From Hydractinia symbiolongicarpus (Eukaryota > Cnidaria > Hydrozoa > Anthoathecata > Hydractiniidae), in the NCBI RefSeq assembly GCF_029227915.1, contig NC_079884.1, positions 26,040,001 through 26,104,000 on the forward strand: 64,000 nucleotides of DNA. Direction: 5' to 3'. Position 1 is the first letter of the stretch. Every line of letters begins with the position of its first letter. The position numbers and the translations under genes are program-made. Under the pieces are notes generated by a model that worked only from the letters and a program-made list of their open reading frames with translations, did no database searches and was not told the origin of the DNA. Below, in pieces: positions 31,115 to 43,500 of this stretch.

Positions 31115-32493
31115 AGGTTATGTTCAAAGCGAAGAAGACCATACCAATTTGTTTTTGACCTTCTGTCTTATTTTACAAGGTCTAGATTTTGGGAAATTAC
31201 TGTCATATTTTCAATATTTATAATATGATATAATTCATAATATTTCATATATATAAAATTAAATATATTTCAAGAAAATCAGGATATTAAAGATCAAAAC
31301 AGATACTTGTTGCACTTAGCTTGTTTACTATTAATTAAGACGAACTGTGAGTTTTCGTTTTGATTGCATATATCGGCTAGGCACGACGTCCTCCGCCTTA
31401 ACATTCAAGGATGTCTTAAGGACATATCAGATGGATGTCCATTAGTTGACTTTTTGAGACCTCTAAAGGACGTCATAACTCGCCGTCTGTACACAGTCTT
31501 ACTTTCGGCAAGCATTCAAATTGGACGTTTTGATTTTGTCGTCCTAATACGTGTTTTTTTTCATTGAACAAAGAGACATTGTCTAAAAGTCTCCGACTAA
31601 ACCATATCTAATTAAATGCTGGTTAGTTTATTGCGAAATGCACCAATGGAAAATCCGCCTTGGCTGGCTCAAAGACAAAATGAGGATAACAATTATCTTG
31701 ACTAAAAAAAGTAATTTATATGTTTTGCATGTCATAAAAATAAGCAGTTGACTTTTATTTTTGTAATTTCTAAAAAATGTAGAGAGGTGTTTAGGAAAAT
31801 CCCTTAAAGTTTATGGCGCCCTTTCAATATTTGCGACATAATTATACTTTAAGACCGATTACAGCACTTCTTCGATTATTCATTATTTGAACAATGAGAA
31901 TATTAATTCTGATACCGGAAAACCCGAAAAAAGTACTGGTTAATCGGAATCTTGTAAAGGAACAGACTCTGATGATGATGTCGCAAATTTTATTTATTGA
32001 AAAAAAATGAAACAAGATCACGCTTAAAATATAACGTTCTTAATCACACAACAGGCGAGACTAGGCGAAACCAAGGGAGACGAGGCGAGATTATTTTAAA
32101 AGCAAACCAAATCGACATGTTAGAAGCTGTAGCCTATAGCGCGCCTCTCTCACCAAAAGTTCTTTGCTCCTAATGGTGTCCTTTCGTACAGTACTTCACG
32201 CTTCACAATTTTATCCAGTGATGTGCTTCACATTATCTCTCCTTGTCTGTATGTTTCAGCTTTCCATACTTCGATTTTCACTTATTTTATGTAACTTTAA
32301 CCTTTTGTGGGCCTTTATCAATTTTGTTGGCGACGTACGAATCTCAAGGTTTTAAGTTCCGCTTATTGCGGATAAAGTCATTTGTTACTAAGCGAGGTGA
32401 TGTATTTAGTTGTTTCAGCATTTGTCGCCTGGTCAATAATAAAATGGTCTGAAAACCATTTCTTAACAAACGACACTAAAACATGCATTTTTT
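31115..32493. other. Non-coding stretch with GGACGTCC-like motifs
   Basis: No recognised gene. At 31380-31550 variants of the palindrome GGACGTCC recur (ACGACGTCCTCC, AAGGATGTCTTAAGGACATA, GGATGTCCATT, AAAGGACGTCATAA, GTCGTCCTAAT). The rest is plain AT-rich sequence. Confidence 0.45.
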
Positions 32494-32636
32494 TGTCACT
32501 GACTATAACCATGTTTTTCATCACTGACTATAACCATGTTTTCGTCACTGACTATAACCATGTTTTTTCGTCGCTGATTATAAACAAGTTTTTTCGTCAC
32601 TGACTATAAACATGTTTTCGTCACAGACTATAACCA
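32494..32636 (+). repeat. Tandem repeat of about 25 bp, six units
   Basis: The unit is close to GTCACTGACTATAACCATGT plus a short T-run and C. Units 1-3 and 5 are nearly identical; units 4 and 6 are diverged. There are no unique spacers between the units. Confidence 0.85.
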
Positions 32637-33199
32637 CACGTCATATTTATATAAATATTAAACTAGTAAGTGTCACAATTTCCAATTTTTAGAAGAAGAG
32701 AAACAGTGATGCATGTTCATGGAATATATTTGGTAGGATAGCTCTATCTTGTAATCTTAACATGGTATCCTCGTCCAAAGGTGTATGCGTATAAACATCT
32801 ACTATTTTGTTATCACTTTCTGTTTGAATCAAACATCAGGTAAGCATCGCCATTTGTGGTTATGTCAAAATCTAAGTATGATGAACTACCAAGTATGTAT
32901 ATTGATGTATATTCTTTATCCCCTTTAGTTACTAACGCTTCATTACCAAACTATTAAGTGCAGAAAATTTAAAAAATAAATAAAAATGAATACTTTTGAC
33001 CTTCGTTTAATTTTAAAAATAGTAAATTTACTTAAAACAATTTTTTGTCTGTAGGATACCTTTTTTTTCAAGGTGATAATAATTCAGAGTAATATGAAGC
33101 TGAAACTACAGTAGTTTGCATTGTATGTCCATTATTTGATCAAGGAAAGAATTGTGCAATTGATCGCAATACGCATTTACTGAAAATTTGCAATTGATG

Positions 33200-33240
33200 T
33201 TATTCATCTGTCAATACTCTCAGTATTGACAGATGAATAA
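33200..33240. repeat. Perfect 19-bp hairpin with 3-nt loop
   Basis: TTATTCATCTGTCAATACT (33200-33218) and its exact complement (33222-33240), loop CTC. Confidence 0.85.
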
Positions 33241-34591
33241 ATAATAGTAGTTTTGATGTTCTCAAAAATAATTACTTTGTGAAAAGTGCGAGACGTTACG
33301 TGCTTAGGTAACTAGGTACTAGACCTATTTGACCCGCCAATGACGTGTTGACGGTGTAGTAGCCATGCTGTGTGAGACTGACGTAAGCACAACAACATTA
33401 GTGGTCTACTCGTGGAATTGTTCGTCAACAGTAATATCCCTAGTTTATAAAATAAAATGTATGCGAAGGAAGTTATCAGCAATATCCGGACTTAGCTGGG
33501 GTACTTACTTTACACTGAATTTGCATTTCTGAAATCTACTTAGAATGATCCCCTTGTGGCGAGATGTCCATGGAAAGACTCACCAATAGCGGCATTAATG
33601 AACAACCTACAAAAAAATTTTTTAATGCCACTTATGCGGGGACTCTCCCAAAAGATGTTGTTTTGATTAGAGTTATATGCACTTTATGTACCGGTAGGTA
33701 CATTGGCGGTGCTGGATTATATTTAAACATATAAAAATGGTTTCAACAAGGGGCATTTCATATGTCTCTATGCATTTATATATTTTACAAAAAAAATACC
33801 CACTCTCTGGTTTGTGGCATGTTATTGCCCAATTTTGAGACTGCAACTTGAATACATCCTAAATAAACACATCCTAGATAAATAAATTTTCGCGGCCATA
33901 GACAATGGTATCATTAAGGGAAAATGTTACATTTTATAAAAATTTCCGTGCTGGACATGACTTTTTAAACGTATGAGTATCTAGTATGTCTAGAACAATG
34001 TCAACATTTGTTTAATAAATGTACAATAACCACAATGAATAAACTATGTATGTATGCCTTGATTTACTTGAGATATGTTCTACCAATAATCGAATAAAAT
34101 CCAGAGTGCTTATTTGAAATTAACGATTTTAGAGCAGTTATTGACTGTAGTGTTCTTTATAAGCTCTTATAAATTTTATATAAAAATTTTTGCTGAATAA
34201 AAGGGTTTTTTTTATTATGACTTTCAAATATTGTAAATCTATGATCATATTACGAGAGTCGTGATATGTGTTAGGTACGTGTAATTTTTTTGCTTTGTGG
34301 CGTTCAACCTATAATTATAGGATGTGCGTTGCTTTCATTAAAAATCTTATAATCAGATGTGACCCTACTTACTTACTAATTAGGGCCTCGTGCAATTGAG
34401 CTCTGGCGTCATTTTGATACGTCGTTAAAGTCAATTACTTTAATGAATTTGAATTTAGGTCTCGAGTTATTTGTTTAAAAATAAAATAATTTTTTTGTTC
34501 TTGTTATTCGATACACAAAAAGTATAAATGGAATAAAAATTTTACAGGGATATATTATTAGGAACATGTAATTAAAGGGAAGTTTTACACA
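33241..34591. other. Non-coding stretch
   Basis: No gene recognised. The segment 33286-33430 is somewhat richer in G+C, with ACGTGCTTAGGT and ACGTAAGCAC in loose opposition; it may be part of another decayed element. Confidence 0.4.
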
Positions 34592-34843
34592 ATGTGTACC
34601 GGTACGCTTAACAATCAACGTAAGTCGGCTTCAATTAATGTCACCCTCCAACCTCTTCAACCGTGTGTTAAAAGAAGCTCTCTTAAAGATGCCAAACAAT
34701 GCTGCAATCACAAAATGCTAGAAACAGGCATCTATTACTACCTCTGTCAATCTCGTCACTTTCAGTGTGACATCATTCTGAACGCCTCATTTTTGTGTAA
34801 CCGCAGCAAATGCTTTGGTTCAAAGATCAGGCGTCAGATTTAA
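34592..34843 (+). CDS. Hypothetical cysteine-rich 83-residue protein
   Basis: An open frame from ATG to TAA whose composition differs from the AT-rich flanks (mixed codons, few homopolymers). The protein starts MCTGTLNNQRKSASINVTLQ and has eight cysteines, including CVKRS, KQCCNHK, YLCQS and NRSKCFG. No signal peptide or transmembrane segment is evident, and I recognise no family. A TATAAAT lies at about 34525, some 67 nt upstream. It may be a small gene, an exon of something larger, or chance. Confidence 0.3.
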   Translation: MCTGTLNNQRKSASINVTLQPLQPCVKRSSLKDAKQCCNHKMLETGIYYYLCQSRHFQCDIILNASFLCNRSKCFGSKIRRQI

Positions 34844-37800
34844 ATGTATGTTGATTTAGGTGGCGCGTGTAGTAAATTATTTCTTGACATCATTTAGAAC
34901 GCAATTCAGAACCTCTGTTCTTAATTTAAAAGATGTTTTTCAAATTTTGTATTTCAAGGAAGTTTAGTTTACTGTTTCATTTTCGAATTTAGGGTGACTA
35001 AATTCTGTATGTACTTAATTAAACCTCAGAAAGTTTTGGGATAATAGCTTTATGGTCAGAACTTTCATTTGAGACTTTTCAGGTCACGCCTTGATTTAGG
35101 TAGAGGTCCGCGGTCTTTTTAACTAGGCATCACTTTTGTTAAACATGTGATTTAGTGTTCTTTTTATTGGAATTTATGACGAAAAATCTTTTGGGGAAAA
35201 ATTTTTACTTGGCAGGGGTATCGTAATTTTGAGACATGTGTTCGAATATAAAAAATAGCTGACATCCATGTAAGAGTGTTGTATTGTTTTTTATTGGTTA
35301 AATTTTGACTACCAGTTTGTTGTCAAGGTGTTGTCAGGGATAGATACGGGTGTTAGGAATAAAACTTTGGGATTTTCGATCCATGGGGATGATGTCCTTT
35401 TTGATTCTAGTAAGACGAACTTTTTTCTTTTTTCTTTACAACGGTTATTTTTTTATGCGGTATTGTACAAATGCACCGAGTCAAGTTTCTTGAAAGTGGC
35501 AAGTATTGTTTAGAAGCCTTCAACGGTTATACATACGATCTATACATACGACATTTTTCTTTCTTTCTATGAAACATACTAGAAATTATAGGTAGTATTC
35601 ATTTGTTATACATAAGCCCAAATTCTGACAAAAAGTTTATCTTTCATAGATTGCATAGCCACTTGCAATGCACAAGCTCTCGGAATATAATGGTTCATTT
35701 AACCAAGGTAAAAAATTGGATTTGCCATTGATGCAGTTTAAATTATGACAGATCTGATAAATGCTTTATTTAATAATTGATGGAGGTGTGGCTAAAATTT
35801 TAATTGGCACTGTTAGAATGTAATTGAGGTTGAAGTTAAATTTCTGGAAAGGCTAATGTTGTCACTATATATGTCTAAATTTTTAAATAATAGACAATAA
35901 AGAAAAAAAGGAGGAGACATTACTGTTAATAACAAACCATAAAAATTATTTCTTGTGCATCAATAGCACTTTACTATTTAGGAATCAGTAGCGAAACACC
36001 TCTGTGCGCAACATCCATTAAATTGTAATTCCTATTAAATATATTTTTAGGACAAGATACTTATTACTATTATACAATGGTTAATTTATCGTTTTATATA
36101 CAACCAAAACACTGGTCAGAACATATAGCCCTAGTTAGCTCAATAACTCTCTAAGTTCTAATAGCTTTTTACATAAAAATTTATTATAACTAGTATTTAT
36201 TACTACTAACAACCTGTAAAATTAAGCAGAATTATGGTTAGTTCAAGAAAAATAAAAGAAATAGAACATGAAAATATCAAGGTAAAACTAAAATGATATA
36301 ACCAAGTAAAAACTCCTTAGCTGACCATAACCAAATTTTTATTATACATTTAATACAGAACGTAATACTTCGCATTTCTGCAGTTTTTTTAGTCATTCTG
36401 ACGCACGGCCTAGTGGCCAACCTTAATTAATAAGAGCATATAAGCGCTTTGTGTCTGTAACAAGGTTCCAGAACATTTTGAACGCATAAAGAAAGTAATT
36501 CAATGGCGAGAAGCTTTTTTTTGGAGTCCTTTCTAATTCTTGATCTATTAACTTCAACCTTTTTAATGTGGTTTTGACTTGTTGATTCTTTGGCACCGAA
36601 AAAAAAATATTAAGTAAAACATCGGGAATGATGCTACTCTTCAACTGCGTTGCATCTTAATTGGGAGATACGCATAACATTGCTCTAACTTGCTTTGACG
36701 ATCCCTTACAATAACATTCAATAATATTCTAAGCCTCTTTGTTAAACTAATACCATTCCATAATGCATATTAAAAAGTAGGACGTGCAGAGTGAATTATA
36801 AAAGATATATTGATAGTGTTTTACTAAACGCAACCTTATATCCTGTCCCAAGAATAAATGTTCAAATTGTTATTGTAGCTAAATATGGTGGTGCTGAAAG
36901 ACGTGTGTGTTGACTTGCCGACAAAGAATGTTGTGTTATACTTAACCAATTATACATCATGATGAATAGTGCAATTGATGAGGAAAATAGATTTTATGGT
37001 TGTTTAATGGTTACATAAAACTTCTTGCACTTTTTCTCTGACTGCGAATTATATATCGTTTTGTAAAACGTACACGCAACAACTTATTCTAGTCCTAAAC
37101 ATGGCTTTAACCTGCAAGGAATCAAAATAAATTTAGAAAGGAACAATCGATTTTTCATGGATCGAAATATGGAGAAGTTTAAGGGAAAGATTCAATTAAA
37201 TAAAAACTTCGCGTCCGTCTTTACTGTAATTTCAAACAAGTTATCCACGTCTCTATCAAACATTTTTTCGCGTTTAAACATTTTTATAGTGTCCTGGAAA
37301 TTTACTGACAATCAGTTTATTATATCATTTGTAATGGTTATTGTAAAGAATATTATTAAAAAATTATTTCTGGTTCATATTATACACACCATTCTACGCT
37401 TAATTCTTATCTAGGGAATCTAAGAAAAAATAGAAGAGAAGATGAAATCCATATTTGAATGAATATTATCTGCTAAGAAATACTTGGTACGTAAGTCGAT
37501 ACAATCTAGTAAAAGTCATATGTGTAAACAATGGAAGGCGAGTATATAGGCTATTGGCAATTTCCCTATCGCGAATCTAGCTATGAACCGGACATAAGTT
37601 AGTGACAAGAGGGTGCGCTTCGAACTTTTTAAGGCAGAATTTTAGGTTGTTTATTAACATTGAAAATCTTACACGTAACGAATTTTCTAGTTTCCAGATT
37701 TTTCGCATCTTTCTACACTGTGAAGCGGATTGCTCCACTAGAAATTAAAAAAAGGTTGCGAAGCATTACGCAAGTTGCAAGCAAAATCGAAACTAGCCAA

Positions 37801-39580
37801 TAGTTGACCCTAGTGCTTTTGTTTCTCTTTGATATAATACGACGAGGTGCTTACATCTTACTGCAGCTGATATCTGGGAAATACACCAAAACTGAATATC
37901 ATAGACGTAGAAAACCCTGGCGACGAGGTTGTAAAATGAACTCTCCGCGGAACAACAACAACTCGTTGTGCAAAAGTAGTGATTTTTTGGCAAAAATCTA
38001 AATTTGGGTAAAATAATTATCTAAGTAACGAATCCTGCTTCCTCCTGCTGATATCTGTAACCAAAAAAGGTACATGCATTTCCTTCGTTTTGATTAAATT
38101 TTTTCAATATAAAAACTAGTCCTGGATTGGGGTGAAGGGGCAGTGTGGGTATAAAACTTTGCAGTAGAAGTAAACACGCATGAGCTATAAGTGCGTGTGA
38201 ACAGTCGTACAGCATGTCTAGATAATGTATTTACAAGATAGTTGAAATAGCGAATAACATCAATGCAACGACTTACCAGAAAAACAGAAACACACTGCTG
38301 ATTGAGTTAAAGATAAGCTCTAGAAAGTCGGTATAAGAAACATTTCTGTACTTTTGTTAAGTATTATATCCTTTTTTATATTCTCTAATAAAAAGATTTA
38401 GTATAGCTAAGAACCCTTCTTTTCAAAAATCTCTATAAGTGGCACATTTTAAGTTTTTATGAAAAAGTCCAAGTAAGATGGAGATTCGGTTACAGACCTG
38501 TGGGGTTAGCTAATTAAAAAAAAAAACATAAGGAAAACACCTCCTCGTTGGAACTGACGAAAGCATTGTTTTAACTTTTATTGTAACCAATATTCTCCAC
38601 TATATTTTATTAGCTGTCCTTCAGACTGCGATGTTTTCAGATAAGTTGCGTCATCATATAGCCTTCATTGCGTTATATCTAAATGAACACAATAAACTCC
38701 TGTTATTCCAGGTATTAAGCTTCCAAAAAGCTCATTTAGTACCATTTTGGCTTCTATGAGCGTCTTTAAGGTTGGATGTCGAAATATTAATCCAAGAATA
38801 ACCACAATGTGTCATATTAAACATCAAACCAGACTCATTTATTTTTCAACAATAGAGGCTTCTTTCCAAATTCATACAACTAAAAAAAAATCTTAATTCC
38901 GCAGGACTTGGTAGCCATTATGGCTATTTTGAACAAAAACATCATCACTATTACGTCAAAGCAAATCTGCGGCTAAGAAAGAAAGCAATCAGCTGTGTCT
39001 TATTTTTTGCTACTTTAGAGTGTAATGTTGACAAAAATATACTATTTGTCAACATTTACGCTAATGATAAGAGGCCATCTGTTCAAGACAGGCTGCTACC
39101 CTTCGCTTGCATCAATTTTTGTAGGACAAGCGGCTCCAACTTATCGATTTTGCTGATTTATTCCAAATCAACTAAACTCAAAGCTTCAATCTGACTTTTA
39201 TTCCTCATGTTGAGCTTTGTATCTTTTGGGACAGGAAATATAAGATCATAAGACGACATCATTGCCTTTACAGTACTATTATTTTGAAAAAATGACTAAA
39301 TGAATTCCGTAATTTGATTTCCTCTCTTGTCACTGTAACAAGCGAAAAAAGCTTTCACTGTCCCATTTGAATAAACGATACTTTGTGCAACATTTGGTGT
39401 TTAAGTATAATTCCATTTCGACTGAGCTTTTACGCTCTCTATTTCTAAAGTAGGAAATGGAGGAAGGAAGGGATTTTTGCACAAATGTAATATGTCTTGA
39501 AGTCCATCCAGAAACACATTAATTATGCGATAGAAGTGTGGGTATTACGTTTATTTTAATTATAAATTGAGGGATATATT
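34844..39580. other. Non-coding stretch
   Basis: No supported gene. A phrase AACCCTGGCGACGAGGTTGT at about 37914 resembles CCCAGGAACGAGGTTGAG at 29414, probably a shared dispersed repeat. Confidence 0.45.
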
Positions 39581-40537
39581 GTATTGTATCACCTTGTAAT
39601 CCTGTCACAGTTTGTAATTCAATCGCACTTTATAATCCAATTTTTTTATACTTTGTAATCGCATCGCAATTTTCAATCCTTTCATAACACACTTTTTAAT
39701 CCCAAACCTTTCGCACTTTTCAATGCCACCTTGACGATATATTTTTGCGACAGAATGTTCCTCTCGAATAATCTGCGAGTGTTTCTGAAACGATTTTGTA
39801 TTAAAGAAGGGAATACAGTTACAGTTATAGTTACACGTTTTTTCTAGTTTACACTACACGTAGAATTTTAACAGGTAACAACATTACGTCACTGACACTT
39901 ACTAAAGGAATAATTTAAGTAAGTAAAGTAAAGTAACCGAAAGTTTAATGTCGAATACAAATACAAATAAAAATATAGGGGCAAACACCTGGCTCCTTAT
40001 TCTCTCTAAATATATTCTACGTTACATTATTGAGAATACAATATATACAGTGTTCGCAATACTTTCGTAAATTTTAGCACAAGAAGATAGCTATAAATAA
40101 ATACACAACGTTAGTAAAAAGGAAAAGTTAGTAAAAGTTTATTTTCAGTTCACAAGAAATTAGCCACTCAATGTTTCTTTTGTTCATGCTGATTTATTCC
40201 AAAAAGTCAAAGTTATTAAGTCTTGAGTTATGCACAAGAAACTTCTAGACAGACAAAAGACAAAAATACATGCATATCAACGGAATATTAATATTTCTTT
40301 TATATACCGAAATACCCTGTATTTATAAGTTTGTGTGAAATATTTAGAAGGAGTATTTAACTTTGTGTGAAAAAAACTAAAATTATTTGTGCTGAAAAAA
40401 AAAATCTTATACTTATCAATTGTAAGGGATTAGAAACTGAGATACGTTTGGGATTACAAAGGGCAACAAAGTGGGTTACAAAGTGCTATAGAATTACTAA
40501 GTGGGGCAAAATTGGCCGGATTAAAAGTGATACATAC
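39581..40537. mobile_element. Inverted-repeat element with GTATCAC ends and CACTTTGTAATCC arrays
   Basis: The left end is GTATTGTATCACCTTGTAAT. The right end, on the minus strand, is GTATGTATCACTTTTAATCC. On the left (39590-39735) about seven variants of CACTTTGTAATCC follow each other 16-24 bp apart. On the right (40425-40530) about five occur as the complement GGATTACAAAGTG. No coding capacity, and no target duplication was identified. Confidence 0.65.
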
Positions 40538-43500
40538 ATAACTATAAAGAACATAATTTTGCCTAACTAAGCTATTTTATTTGTTAATATTTTTGACCAA
40601 TTTTTAGTTACCAGCTAAAGACATTTATTTGCCATTAGAGCTAAGTAGGCAGTTTGCAACCAATTTACATCTATATTTGACTATTTTTTCGTCTTTCTCA
40701 ATCTTTAACTAGCTAACCATCTGAAATTTACTTGCATGCTATATGTACCATATTTATTCATGCAGCAGGAGATTGTCTCATAGATAAAATTTGCTTAGCT
40801 GTTGGAGTTTTCTTTACCGAAAAATAAAATTTCTGCTGTAGCGTAGAGAGCCAAGTCATGCAGGCTGGCCAATTAATGCTTACTGGTAAAAATTGGTTCT
40901 TTTCCTTCGGCTGAAAAGCCATCTTTTTGCTTATTTGGTGGAGTAAGCACAAATTCAATATTTTCGCAAATTTGTTCGACAAAAATTTTTTACAATATTT
41001 CAGCTCAACTTTAGTACTGAAATTTGATATGTTAAAGTATAATCTCCCACATGATAACCTTTTTGATTAAGCTTCTGTGAATAATATAGTTTTTCCAGGA
41101 TAACGTATGTCGTTACAGCTTAGCTGAACATTGGAAACGTGGCTATTGATTGATTTATCGAAATCAAATCTCAAACAAAATTACACAGCTTACAACAGAC
41201 AGCATATTCTTAGTAATCAAAAAAATTTGAAGCAGTGTCTTGAAAAAAATTATACTTAATATGGAAAAAACATGTCCAATTTCTTTGCGTCTTTGATGTT
41301 GAAAGGTAATATGGGTAACAAATGAAACTAACAATATAAAGTCCGACACTTTGATTAATTTATTTCGCAATTAGTTAAATGATTGGTGTCAAGTTTTATG
41401 CAGTTGAACAATTCTTATATTTATTTTCGGCAGTAGTCGCTGTTTTAGGATTCATGACCATTGGCACCACTTAATTTCGTGATGCATATTCATGCATACT
41501 CGTTGTACTAGCATAAACATTGACAAAGGGATATGACGAGCAGCAATCCGCCACATGGCTACACACATGACAAAGATAAAAGTACGGTTTATTGAATAGC
41601 AATCAAGTTAACTCAAATGCATTTAACGAAGGTCTTTATCAATCAGAAACAGTCTAGGTAACGCTTATTATTCTCATGGGCTGGACGTTTCGGCACTTTA
41701 GTTTAAATTACTCATCAAACAATACTTATAAAAATTCGTAAAAATCATATGCAATTATCTGTTTGAGCGTGCAGTTCCTTTTATGGTACAATATCCTCCA
41801 AAAGCAAAAAAGTTGTTTTGGTCATCTACCAAAATAGACACATTAGTTAACTAACTTCGTTTCGGCAGAAAGTTCGGCGACCGTTTGATGTTTCCTTAGA
41901 TAACTTCCCGGAAAGCTGTATTTAAGTTTAGTTATCAGTCAAAAAGGGTAATAAGTCATGTTCGATTGCATGACATAATCGAACATTCTAATATCAAATG
42001 GTAAAAAACTAGAATGGTGTCTGTGTAATTGTGCCGGATTTGTACAGCACGTAAAAGACATTGAGTTATTATTATGGTAAATCAGGTCATCTAATTAACA
42101 TGTTAATTGAAAGTCGGTGTGTTTGAAGTGAAAAGTTCACGCGAAAATAAAGGCAGAGGTTTAATGAAATTAGAAAGTTCTTCGAGGAAGCTGCTAATTG
42201 CAATTTTAAAGTTTAAAAGAATAAAAAAAAGGTTTACTGTATTTTCAAGCGGGCAATACGGGTTTTTAGGCATTTTTAGTGGCTTAGCGCTCTTGACGAC
42301 AGGCCAGTCATTGCACCGACGACCTCGTAAGCTCGGTCGGTACTTAGACCTCAGGCGATATTTTGCAGTACAGCCCGGGGTAATCAGTTATTATTGTATT
42401 ATTAATCACACAAAATCTGTATTAAAGTACCAAACTTTCCGTCTGTGATCTGAAGGTGGTAGCTGGGTGTAGCGGCGGATGAATTTCATGGATTTTCACG
42501 TTTTCATTATTTGTGATTTAATAATACCCTTAGTATTCTAATGACTGTGGCTTAGTTCTATTGTAGTTTAGGAGGGACATATACCGTTTCTTTAATATGC
42601 TTCTCCACAACTAAATCAATTTGAGTTGTGGTCGAAAAATGGTTTGAATGGAGGAGTTTCAACTTTCATTGTAAGTGCGTTACAGATGAAATGGAGAATT
42701 AATTTTCTGACATCCAGTCACAAACCACTTTTCTTAGTCGTTAGTAACTTTCCAGGGTACATAGTTGTTAGCAAAGATAATGTTTTAGTATTATACAATT
42801 TGGCAATCTCGGCAAAATGAGTGATTAATTATTTTTATTTTTTAAGTATTTTTATTTGTTGTCAATGTTTTCCCTTGCATAAAAGAAGCCGAACTCCAAC
42901 TAGAATTTCCGCTCAGCTGATAAATCGCCACGTTCACATTAAATTAGAAGTACTGAATGTTTTTTTATTTTCATTTACAGTGGGTGGTGATTTGTGAAAG
43001 AAAAACTAAGGAAAAGAGAACTCACAAGAAGTTATTGTTATAAAAATTACAGTTCTACTTCCTTAGTCATTTCGGCACTTTTGACTTTAATAACGATTTA
43101 ATTTCGTATCCGGTCGTTGCTATAAATGTACCTGACTACTCCTTGACTCATATCGCAACCAACAAAAATATGAGCAATATTTGAAGTATGCTACTAACAA
43201 TAACAACAAAAAATACCAAAAATAACAACAACAATAACAACAAGGATAAAAAAATAATAGAAAAAGCGATAAGACACACGTTATATAATTTTTATATAAT
43301 TTTAAGATGCACAATGGTCTCCTTAGAGTACAACATCAACAAAGCCGAAAAATTTTTTGCTACTAATTTTTAATTTGGAAAGTCTGGATCCCGTGTCGGT
43401 GATTATAACCGGTGGCCGTTAGGGTTGGTGTATTTATTATATAAAATAATATCAAAACACTTTAGTGTTACGGGATATGTTTGAAAACATTAGACCCAGG

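Noticed and set aside
32494-32636. CRISPR array
   Set aside because: The units are contiguous without unique spacers, and the genome is eukaryotic.
42107-42448. 113-codon plus-strand open frame
   Set aside because: No family resemblance. Its GC-rich second half looks like repeat DNA, and nothing supports it as a gene.
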